Shown here: positions 51,190-58,272 of the stretch, in pieces | Position numbering within the stretch: the stretch's first letter is position 1 | Layout of the letters: each line of letters starts with the position of its first letter | Origin: a bacterium HR15 | Lineage (GTDB): Bacteria; Armatimonadota; Fimbriimonadia; Fimbriimonadales; GBS-DC | DNA length: 64,000 nt | Reading direction: 5' to 3' | NCBI GenBank assembly: GCA_002898555.1 | Contig: BEHR01000012.1 | Coordinates: 1-64,000, forward strand | The notes under the pieces: model-generated | Database searches by the model: none | Told to the model about the DNA's origin: nothing | What the model saw: only the letters and a program-made list of their open reading frames with translations | Made by a program: the position numbers and the translations under genes

Positions 51190-52435
51190 CGATGCTCACC
51201 TCTTCCTTGAGGAAACCATGTTCCTCAAGGATTCTGAGATCCAGTTCCAATTCTTGAGGTAGTAAGTGGCGTACAATTTCATCGTCGTGTGGCACTACTA
51301 ATATCGCATTTAATTTATGATTATTGTTATTAATATCCGACATGAAAAAGCAGATTTTGCCAAGATATGCTTCAAATTTTGTTATATTAGAGTATATATT
51401 TATATCAGTAAAAACAAGTTTTACAAATTGTTTATTCTCCGAAGCTATCTCCACCTCTTGACGCCCATAAACATCGCTGCCAGCACGGCAAATAACACCA
51501 AGCAAAGGTATTTGTTGCAATTTAGTCCATCCTTCATGCAGCTTCTTTAGTGCTTGCACAAGGTTTTCGATCTGTTCACGATAAACTTCTGGTAGCGCTG
51601 TGCCAGAAGTGAAGGTTCTAGTAGGGTGGCGTACAGCGTTTCTATACTCTCTAATTTTATTTAATTGATCTGATATTTCTTTATTAACAAAATATAAAAA
51701 TTGATATAAATACCCTTTATAATTTGTGCTTATTCGATCGCATCTATCCAATTGCTCCAATATTTTTGTTGATATGTCTTTTGCTAATTTTATTTTGTCA
51801 TTCCATGAAGAGTTGTTTAATTTTTTACTATATTGATTATCAGTGAATCCCATCAATTCATGAGATATTTCTGATAGAAAAATAATAAGAATATCGTTAA
51901 ATTTCTCTAATAGAACTAACGCACGATCAATACTCTCATGTATTACTTGTATACATTCACTGAAATCAAGAGGATTGGTGAATTGTGTATAAAGGTAGCA
52001 AGCAGATTGCGCTTCCTGTGCCTTGCGAATAGCTTCGTCCAACACTATCTGTAGTCCCATATTAGGGTAAGGAAAGTGCGAAAAATGAGAAAGCAATAAC
52101 GCCCTGAGGTTTGCACAATTCAGAGATTGATCTCCCAGTAGTAAATCATCAATCCTGGCGTTATCCAATTTACTTTCAATAAAGGAAGCAAAGTCCCCTT
52201 CGCTAAGTTGGCTTATTAATGTTTTATAATCAAGGCTTTTTAATAAATCAAATATATCAATATCACTATCACTGAACAATAAGCCATGTTCTCGTAATAA
52301 CTGCTTGAGATTATTCCGGGTGTCAGGGGAAAGCTCTCGGCGTTCCCAGGCTTCAATTAGCCATGGTATGAGGCTTTGAGGCCCAAATTTATAAATGCTT
52401 ATCTTTTTACTCTGATTGCTCTGAGCTTGGCTCAT
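51176..52435 (-). CDS. AT-rich protein with HEPN-like RNxxxH motif, candidate type III effector
   Basis: 419 aa. It is much richer in AT than its neighbours (many AAT, ATA, TTA codons), so it is probably recently acquired. The product is mostly helical. Residues 263-271, EYRNAVRHP, follow a long helix (YLYQFLYFVNKEISDQLNKI), the usual place of the Rx4H active site in HEPN ribonucleases. The last about 110 residues are beta-rich (GRQEVEIASENKQFVKLVFT), perhaps a second domain. It overlaps the small gene upstream by 4 nt and the SAVED gene downstream by 14. No CARF or SAVED domain of its own is visible, so it could be regulated through the TM-SAVED partner. I find no known family by eye. Confidence 0.6.
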   Translation of the reverse strand: MSQAQSNQSKKISIYKFGPQSLIPWLIEAWERRELSPDTRNNLKQLLREHGLLFSDSDIDIFDLLKSLDYKTLISQLSEGDFASFIESKLDNARIDDLLLGDQSLNCANLRALLLSHFSHFPYPNMGLQIVLDEAIRKAQEAQSACYLYTQFTNPLDFSECIQVIHESIDRALVLLEKFNDILIIFLSEISHELMGFTDNQYSKKLNNSSWNDKIKLAKDISTKILEQLDRCDRISTNYKGYLYQFLYFVNKEISDQLNKIREYRNAVRHPTRTFTSGTALPEVYREQIENLVQALKKLHEGWTKLQQIPLLGVICRAGSDVYGRQEVEIASENKQFVKLVFTDINIYSNITKFEAYLGKICFFMSDINNNNHKLNAILVVPHDDEIVRHLLPQELELDLRILEEHGFLKEEVSIDAET

Positions 52436-52752
52436 AATCTAACTCCCGCCCGAAGCGCTTTGGCCAATCTCACTGCCCAACCCCAGGCGCGGGCTTTGTC
52501 GACGCCCGTCAGTGAGGTGTTCCAGCGATTCCAGATTTCGCGTAGGTTCCGAAAGTGACGCTGGCTGCGCCGGCTGCGTGGTGGTGGATTATGGGCAAGT
52601 GTCTCCAGATAGCGCGCCATTGCCTCCTCACTGCAGCCTTTGAACAGATAGTGGTCGACCAGCTTTTCTGATTCGGCGAGGTCAACTTCTAATCGCACCA
52701 ATTCGCGTGCAACCCATTCTGCCTGTTTGCTGATGCTCTCCCAGTCGGGCAT
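52432..52752 (-). CDS. Small helical protein of the type III-D accessory tail
   Basis: 106 aa with AGGAGG before the ATG. It begins MPDWESISKQAEWVARELVR and is entirely helical, with a basic centre (PPRSRRSQRHFRNLREIWNRW). The size and charge resemble type III small subunits (Cas11), but a separate Cas11-like gene exists at 56041. It may therefore be a second small subunit or an adaptor for the downstream effectors. It overlaps the HEPN-like gene by 4 nt. Function not assigned. Confidence 0.5.
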   Translation of the reverse strand: MPDWESISKQAEWVARELVRLEVDLAESEKLVDHYLFKGCSEEAMARYLETLAHNPPPRSRRSQRHFRNLREIWNRWNTSLTGVDKARAWGWAVRLAKALRAGVRL

Positions 52753-52763
52753 GTCTGCACCTC

Positions 52764-53792
52764 CTAATAGGGGTCAGCAGGCGCCTGATTATGTTCCAGC
52801 CCACTTTCCTCGAGAATCTGCGCCAGTTCCTCCAGAAGCGTTGTCAGCAGCACCTCGTCCCTTTCGGCTTGGTTCACCCATTCGTTGATATGCCTGTCGA
52901 GTTCCTCGCCCTGCAGCAGGGATGTCTGCCCACCAAGCCGTCCCCGATGCCGCACACTCGAGCTGCCTTGCATCAAGTGAACTGTTTTAAGTTCGATCTT
53001 CACGGAGCCAAGTCCGGCGGGTTTGCCGCCGCCCAGTTTGATGGGAAAGGGATATTGTGGGTGCAGCCCGAGCGCTGCCAGCAGCAGTCCCAGTTCCGCT
53101 TTGGACAAGTTTAAAAAGTGCACGCGCGTGGAGATGCGAGTACCTGTTCTGATTGCCACACGCAGGTCGGCTCCTTCTGCGCGTCTGGCATGGAAATAGA
53201 ACTTGCGCCCTATCGCTTCGCCGCGTTGGTTCAGATAACGAGGGGGTAGCCCGCGATTGCTGCGCGCAGGCGTCCAGAGCAGAGGTGAACCAACCAGCAC
53301 AAGCGAGCCAGGAGGGATGAGCGCGTCTTCAAAGCTCAGCTGTCCCTGATAATTTTGTGCGCCGAACAGGCGGCAGGCAGGGCAGAGCGCGCTGGCATTA
53401 TTGCAGGGGTTGAGCCGCGAGGGCACATGAGGGCGTGAGTTGCGCCCTGCAAGGCGCAGGCAAGAGGGCGAAATCGCCTCCAGAAGGGAGCGCACTGTGC
53501 CTTTGAAGGAGGCACCCGGAATCACCCCCACACGACGCGGTGCGCCAGCCTGATCGCGCGTAGGGTTTGTCACCTGCAGCGCAGCTAATGATTCCTCACC
53601 CGCGGCGCGCACAAAGTCAAGCCTGCCAGATGCCACATGCACTGGGGTCAAGGTCTTCAGCTCCAGTTCCAGCCAGCCAGTGAACTGCTCGCGGTTTATC
53701 GTTGCTTGTCCGGCAGGCTTCTCACGACTCGGCGACTGGCTATGGAAAGGAACAAATGCATATGGTTTCTCCGAATCGTTCTCGTATCGCAT
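52764..53792 (-). CDS. RAMP-superfamily Cas7-like protein, type III
   Basis: 342 aa. RAMP features: LELELKTLTPVHVASGRLDF, PGASFKGTVRSLLEAI, CPACRLFGAQNYQGQLSFED and the Gly-rich GGGKPAGLGSVKIELKTVHL. CNNASALCPACRLFG carries the cysteine pair seen in Csm3-like subunits. It is longer than the other Cas7s of the operon and could sit at the 3' end of the backbone. AGGAGG precedes the ATG and 11 nt separate it from the next gene. Confidence 0.8.
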   Translation of the reverse strand: MRYENDSEKPYAFVPFHSQSPSREKPAGQATINREQFTGWLELELKTLTPVHVASGRLDFVRAAGEESLAALQVTNPTRDQAGAPRRVGVIPGASFKGTVRSLLEAISPSCLRLAGRNSRPHVPSRLNPCNNASALCPACRLFGAQNYQGQLSFEDALIPPGSLVLVGSPLLWTPARSNRGLPPRYLNQRGEAIGRKFYFHARRAEGADLRVAIRTGTRISTRVHFLNLSKAELGLLLAALGLHPQYPFPIKLGGGKPAGLGSVKIELKTVHLMQGSSSVRHRGRLGGQTSLLQGEELDRHINEWVNQAERDEVLLTTLLEELAQILEESGLEHNQAPADPY

Positions 53793-53794
53793 CG

Positions 53795-54343
53795 CTATCT
53801 ACCTCCTGATTCTACCATAAGAATCTGTTTGGCTACTGCCTGCAAGGCACAGTAGCGAGTGTAGCGTCGCCTCCCCAACGGGTCGTAATAATGACGCACT
53901 TGTACGACCGCGACTTGCCCCTTCTGGACAGGAATGCCGTAACAGAAGCGGCGCGGGAAGGCTATTTCCACCAGTTCATCCGAGGGCGTACTACTTTTTG
54001 CCGACGGTTCGCCCAGCAGAATATGCTGTGATTCACGCACCTCAAAGCCCTCTGCTATACATTGCCAGTCCTGCCTGCTTGCCAGAGTTTCGGTTTGTTC
54101 GGTCAGTAATAGATATTCAATGGTTGATCCTGTCATCAGTGCACGCAACTCAGCGTCTGGCGAAAAGATTCGCAACTGTTCCCACTCAGCGCTGGGCAGC
54201 GCAGGAGGCAGTCGCTGAGGTAGTTCGATATGGCTGATGTGCCATCCGAACCACCATGCACTCTCGGCGGGCAGATTGAGCGCGTTCCAGAGGCTCAGCG
54301 CGTCGGTTGGCTCGCCTTCCCATCGCCAGATAGAGCCTTTCAT
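53795..54343 (-). CDS. csx19: Csx19-like protein (type III-D)
   Basis: 182 aa from ATG 54343, which overlaps the upstream stop (54340) as ATGA. The C-terminal strands FPRRFCYGIPVQKGQVAVVQ, VRHYYDPLGRRRYTRYC are like the VR-x-Y-x-D-x-G ending of Csx19 (TIGR03984) proteins that mark subtype III-D. The N-terminus (MKGSIWRWEGEPTDALSLW) also fits a short beta-rich domain. The role of Csx19 is not known with certainty; it is probably a component of the III-D complex. Confidence 0.55.
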   Translation of the reverse strand: MKGSIWRWEGEPTDALSLWNALNLPAESAWWFGWHISHIELPQRLPPALPSAEWEQLRIFSPDAELRALMTGSTIEYLLLTEQTETLASRQDWQCIAEGFEVRESQHILLGEPSAKSSTPSDELVEIAFPRRFCYGIPVQKGQVAVVQVRHYYDPLGRRRYTRYCALQAVAKQILMVESGGR

Positions 54344-55260
54344 GGGGAGATGCCTCCCTGTTCGATCTCCTCTACCCATAGCGGCGCAAGCGTTTCGAAC
54401 CACCGACGGATGTCGGCGTCCTCCCTGCTTATCACAGTGTGGTAAAGCCCCTCATGCTGCGCCTGTGGAAAGCCATCCAGCGCATGGTGGTCGGGTGAAG
54501 GCAGGTTGTAGCGGCGCCGTATTTCCTCGCTGGCAAGTGCGCCGATGCCGACGATGCCATTGTTGCCATCTGGTGGGAGTTGCATGAAGCGAAAGCGCGC
54601 CCAGTTAAAGTTCAGGCGCACTCGTCCAAGCCCACGCGACTTAGCGTGTCCCAGGGCGACCAGCCCATCCGCTATATCAAGGAGCGCAGCGCCCAACAGA
54701 CCCAGTTGCCCCACCGTGAAGTTGCGCAGCACCAGCCTGCCCAGAAAAAGCGCGCTGGTCACAGTCTCCATCTGGAATGGACCAACCGCCACAGCGCCCG
54801 TCACGCGGTCGATGGCGACGCCATAGCGTGTCTCTGTGAGCGGTTCTAGCTCCCTGTGGGGATACAGGTCTCCGATCTGCAGGCGTGACGCAATTGCGGT
54901 GTTGCCGAACAGGCGACAGGCATAGCATGCCTCGCGATAGGCTCGGGCTCCGCTGATCTCGCTCTCCTTCAGGTCCTTGCGCTTGATGCAGCTCTGGTCG
55001 GTGATTTGGCAGGCAAGGTCATCCCGAAGGGAGCGTAGCAACCTTTCTGCGTGAGCGCGCAGCACGCCTCTCAGGCTGGAACCAGGGATATATAAGGTAT
55101 CCTCTGGCTCGCCGTGCGCGTTGCGTCGTGTTGTGCGCACGAACTCCATATCGGGGCGCGCGGGGTCAATCCCCGCTTTCTCGCCTGACTTAATAATCAG
55201 TGGGGTGCGCGGGCTAATGGCTATCTCCAGCACCAGCTCATTATAGAGTCGTCCATGCAT
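54340..55260 (-). CDS. RAMP-superfamily Csm3-like backbone protein (third copy)
   Basis: 306 aa from ATG 55260 with GGAGGGAG upstream. Hallmarks are TPLIIKSGEKAGIDPARPDM, YIPGSSLRGVLRAHAERLLR (the Cas7 helix after the Gly-Ser loop), CYACRLFGNTAIASRLQIGD and GHAKSRGLGRVRLNFNWARF. Csm3-type Cas7 subunits bind the crRNA and cut target RNA at six-nt intervals with an Asp in the thumb region; here the Asp in SGEKAGIDPARPDM is a candidate. Confidence 0.88.
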   Translation of the reverse strand: MHGRLYNELVLEIAISPRTPLIIKSGEKAGIDPARPDMEFVRTTRRNAHGEPEDTLYIPGSSLRGVLRAHAERLLRSLRDDLACQITDQSCIKRKDLKESEISGARAYREACYACRLFGNTAIASRLQIGDLYPHRELEPLTETRYGVAIDRVTGAVAVGPFQMETVTSALFLGRLVLRNFTVGQLGLLGAALLDIADGLVALGHAKSRGLGRVRLNFNWARFRFMQLPPDGNNGIVGIGALASEEIRRRYNLPSPDHHALDGFPQAQHEGLYHTVISREDADIRRWFETLAPLWVEEIEQGGISP

Positions 55261-55262
55261 GC

Positions 55263-56039
55263 TTACTCCCTCCTCAGTTCGTCGAGGAATGCGCGAATGC
55301 ACCCCTGTTGAAAGGATTCGCTCAGGGATTCCGTTGTGCCGTTCAGCAAGTACTGCTTCAGGTTTTCATGTGTGAGCCACTCGTACTTTATCTTCTGGAG
55401 GCAGACGCGCCCCAGCCCGCGCCCTTTGAAGCCTCCCAGCAGGATCTCGCCACGCTCCAGTTCGCGTATTGCCACAAGAAGCAGCCCCAGCTCGGCTGGG
55501 TTTAAATTCTCGGCGACGATCTCCATATGAAAGCGTGCGCCTGCGGGCAGCGCTTCGAAGTCGAACTTGTTCGCGACGCTTTCCTTTTCCCGATCGATGG
55601 CAACGCTATCGCGCAGTTCTGGCTTCAGATCCGCCACGCATTCGGCAAGGTAAAGGTCGCGTAGACGCACACGCGATGCCAGCCATGGCGAGCCGAACAC
55701 ACGGCAGACGCGACATGAGCGTTCATACACTTGCGCGTCTTCCAATCGTTTGCGCTCTTCCGATGGAAGACACCATTCTTGAGGACGAGTAGGATTGCAT
55801 GCGCCCTTACCATTGCCTGCATCAGGTTCAAAGGTACGCACGATGCGTTCGATATGGCTGCGCAAGGCACCGCGCAGGCTGGAGCCGGGAATAAAAGGCT
55901 TCCCTTCGGGCGTGCGCATTACGGGCAGGTCGGTCGCGGTGGGCAAGGCGGTTTCCCCTCCGGCACCTATCCGTAAGCCTGTCTCCGCCACAAGCTCCGC
56001 GCGAATATACAGACGATTCTCGAAACACTGCCAGACCAT
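55263..56039 (-). CDS. RAMP-superfamily Csm3-like backbone protein (second copy)
   Basis: 258 aa from ATG 56039 with AAGGAGG upstream. The same signature appears: LVAETGLRIGAGGETALPTA, TDLPVMRTPEGKPFIPGSSL, RGALRSHIERIVRTF, CRVCRVFGSPWLASRVRLRD and GGFKGRGLGRVCLQKIKYEW. The cut-site Asp could be that in TATDLPVMRT. It follows the Cas11-like gene by one base. Confidence 0.9.
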   Translation of the reverse strand: MVWQCFENRLYIRAELVAETGLRIGAGGETALPTATDLPVMRTPEGKPFIPGSSLRGALRSHIERIVRTFEPDAGNGKGACNPTRPQEWCLPSEERKRLEDAQVYERSCRVCRVFGSPWLASRVRLRDLYLAECVADLKPELRDSVAIDREKESVANKFDFEALPAGARFHMEIVAENLNPAELGLLLVAIRELERGEILLGGFKGRGLGRVCLQKIKYEWLTHENLKQYLLNGTTESLSESFQQGCIRAFLDELRRE

Positions 56040-56040
56040 T

Positions 56041-56436
56041 TTATGAACCTCCTTGCCTAGTTTGAGGTGGAATCCTATCAAGATATTCGAGAGCGACAAG
56101 AGCACGGCGCATGAAGCCCAACAGCAGCACCAGTTTCTCCATCCCAAGTTCACCCTCCGGCTGGAGTCGCTTTTTTACATAGTCAGCAACCTGCTCGCCC
56201 AATGTTCTGTTTGCCGAATCTTTTGCTCCCCAGAACTCTTGCGACTCCTTGCGTGCCATCTGATAGCGCAGCCAGTTGAGGAACATGGCGAAGGAGCGTG
56301 TTTGCTGGGCGGCGTCGATCGCGTTAGACATCTGAGTGCGTCCTGTCTCGCCGCCCTTTAGATGCTGGCGCCGGCTCTCTATGATTCGCTCGGCTTCGAC
56401 CACCAGTTCATCGATCTCCTCAGGTTTCAGTTTCAT
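56041..56436 (-). CDS. Cas11-like small subunit of the type III-D complex
   Basis: 131 aa, helical throughout and basic in the centre (RSFAMFLNWLRYQMARKES, QVADYVKKRLQPEGELGMEK LVLLLGFMRRALVALEYL). The size, helicity and place between csx10 and csm3 fit the small subunit that lines the complex opposite the backbone. No sequence motif proves it. Confidence 0.65.
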   Translation of the reverse strand: MKLKPEEIDELVVEAERIIESRRQHLKGGETGRTQMSNAIDAAQQTRSFAMFLNWLRYQMARKESQEFWGAKDSANRTLGEQVADYVKKRLQPEGELGMEKLVLLLGFMRRALVALEYLDRIPPQTRQGGS

Positions 56437-56442
56437 CGTTCA

Positions 56443-57627
56443 TCACCTGCCTTCAGAAAGGGACGGTGTTTCAAGGGGAAAGGACGGGCAGAGGGTGAAC
56501 TGCCCGTAGCCTTCCCCTGTGCGTTCACCAATGCCCTGTTCCTCCAATCTCTGCAGCCATTGGGTCAGGGCATCGAAATCGTCCTGATCATAGATAAAGG
56601 TAAAGATGCTACCGGGCGCTATCGCTGGGGTGAGAGGTTTGGGAAGCCCCCATGCGGGTGACCAGCCACTCACCAATTCACATTCCACACGCGTGGCGTT
56701 TTCGTGGGGCTGTACGCTGTTTGGCAAATCGGGAAGATAGCGGCGAAGCGTGTCTGGCGTGAGCGCGGATGTGGTGCTGCCTGCCTCGCGCACAATCACG
56801 GGGCTGAACGCTGCCAGCGTTATGACAGGCCTATTCAGGTGTTGCTGGTAGGCTTTAAGCCGTTCGGCGATGGAGGTAGGCTCACACGCGCGCCACTCGA
56901 TGTCGATCAGCCCGAACCCACGCGACCGCGCACTGCCGATTCGCAGACTGAGTCTGTTTTCATGAGCCCCAATGGCGTTCATCAGGCGCATGAACGCCTC
57001 CCAGTGCTCGTCGGAGGCGAACCGCCAAATGCCAGAGAACAGCTGGGGGAGTATCTCGTTGCCATGCATCGAAGGCGACTCGATGGCTTCGATCACATAG
57101 AGAATCGCAGTCTCTGCGGTCTCGGTAAGGCGGCTTAGCCCCACACGCACATATTGTCGCTTTGGGGGCATTTCTACTGGTTGCCAGCCGTTGCTGGTGC
57201 GGACAAGGTAGCCGCGCGCTCGCTCCAGTCGCCCACCGCAACAAGGGCATTCCATGCCCCAGCGTTCGCCTCGGATGAGATGCGGAAGCGTATCAAAAAG
57301 ATGGTTGCTATTCTGGCGACAGCGAAGTGCGGTGGTGGGGGCAGGAATTGTTTCGCCCTCACCTGGATAGAGAAAACCGAAGCGAACTCCATCTGCCCGC
57401 AGGAAGCACTTTTCGAAATCCCCTTGTAGGGTTGGCGGGAGATCGTTCAGGGCGCGTCCACTGGTACGATGGGTACCGAATCCTTCAAGGATCCGCTGGG
57501 CGATAGCGCCGCGGATGATGCCGCCCGGAATATAATCCAGCGAGCGTCGCACATTTTGGCGACCGATCATTCCATCTCCCAGCACCAGCGATTGCTGAGC
57601 GCGAACGATAACTTGCACACGCTTCAT
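56443..57627 (-). CDS. csx10: Csx10 (Cas5-like RAMP, type III-D)
   Basis: 394 aa. MKRVQVIVRAQQSLVLGDGM, YIPGGIIRGAIAQRILEG and the C-terminal Gly-rich EEQGIGERTGEGYGQFTLCP match Csx10, which occupies the Cas5/Csm4-like end of type III-D complexes and holds the crRNA 5' handle. MECPCCGGRLERARGY contains a zinc-binding-like CxxC. It overlaps the upstream Csm3-like gene by 4 nt. Confidence 0.86.
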   Translation of the reverse strand: MKRVQVIVRAQQSLVLGDGMIGRQNVRRSLDYIPGGIIRGAIAQRILEGFGTHRTSGRALNDLPPTLQGDFEKCFLRADGVRFGFLYPGEGETIPAPTTALRCRQNSNHLFDTLPHLIRGERWGMECPCCGGRLERARGYLVRTSNGWQPVEMPPKRQYVRVGLSRLTETAETAILYVIEAIESPSMHGNEILPQLFSGIWRFASDEHWEAFMRLMNAIGAHENRLSLRIGSARSRGFGLIDIEWRACEPTSIAERLKAYQQHLNRPVITLAAFSPVIVREAGSTTSALTPDTLRRYLPDLPNSVQPHENATRVECELVSGWSPAWGLPKPLTPAIAPGSIFTFIYDQDDFDALTQWLQRLEEQGIGERTGEGYGQFTLCPSFPLETPSLSEGR

Positions 57628-58259
57628 GGCGATAACACCTCCTTTAGCAGCGCACGATGGTCTATCTCGGTGTTAGGCGATGGATAGAGCAGGCGAGTAA
57701 TCTCCACCTGCACACGCCCCAATCCACGCGCTTTGTTCCCGCCCAAATGTGTGATAAGCCCTATTGCACCGATAAGCCAGCCCAGCTGATCAGAGAGGAG
57801 CCAGCCTTCGACGGTACCGACGAACTCAACATCGCTGACGGGTACGGTTTCCAACAGGAAAAGCCTCTGCGCTTCCACTGTTTGCAAATCGCGATTAATG
57901 CCGATGCCGACGCGCACCGGTAGTTCAGGAACCGCCTGCGCAGGTTTCAGATCTGAGAAGTGAATGGCACTTTGGCGTGATGGGTTGCCAAATATCTGGC
58001 ATGCGAGACAGAAGGTTCCATCTTCCAACGGACACATGCGCGCAGGGTTGGGCGGTTGGCAAACTGGATGTCCTAATGCAGAAAGTAATCGCTCAAGGTG
58101 GGCGCGCACACGCCCACGGAAGGAGGATGCGGGAATGAACGGTTCGCCACGCGCATCCACCTCCACGCAACGATCCACCAAGGGCACGCTGCGCCCAGGA
58201 CCCGCCGTATGCAGGTCGGCTAATAATCTCACTTTGAGCTCCATCCAAAACGGTTGCAT
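57624..58259 (-). CDS. RAMP-superfamily Csm3-like backbone protein (first copy)
   Basis: 211 aa from ATG 58259 with GAGGTAG upstream; a second Met at 58244 is possible. VRLLADLHTAGPGRSVPLVD, FIPASSFRGRVRAHLERLLS, CLACQIFGNPSRQSAIHFSD and GGNKARGLGRVQVEITRLLY give the Csm3 pattern; the Asp in VPLVDRCVEVD is the candidate RNA-cleaving residue. It sits 13 nt after cas10. Confidence 0.88.
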   Translation of the reverse strand: MQPFWMELKVRLLADLHTAGPGRSVPLVDRCVEVDARGEPFIPASSFRGRVRAHLERLLSALGHPVCQPPNPARMCPLEDGTFCLACQIFGNPSRQSAIHFSDLKPAQAVPELPVRVGIGINRDLQTVEAQRLFLLETVPVSDVEFVGTVEGWLLSDQLGWLIGAIGLITHLGGNKARGLGRVQVEITRLLYPSPNTEIDHRALLKEVLSP

Positions 58260-58272
58260 CGGTCTACCTCGC

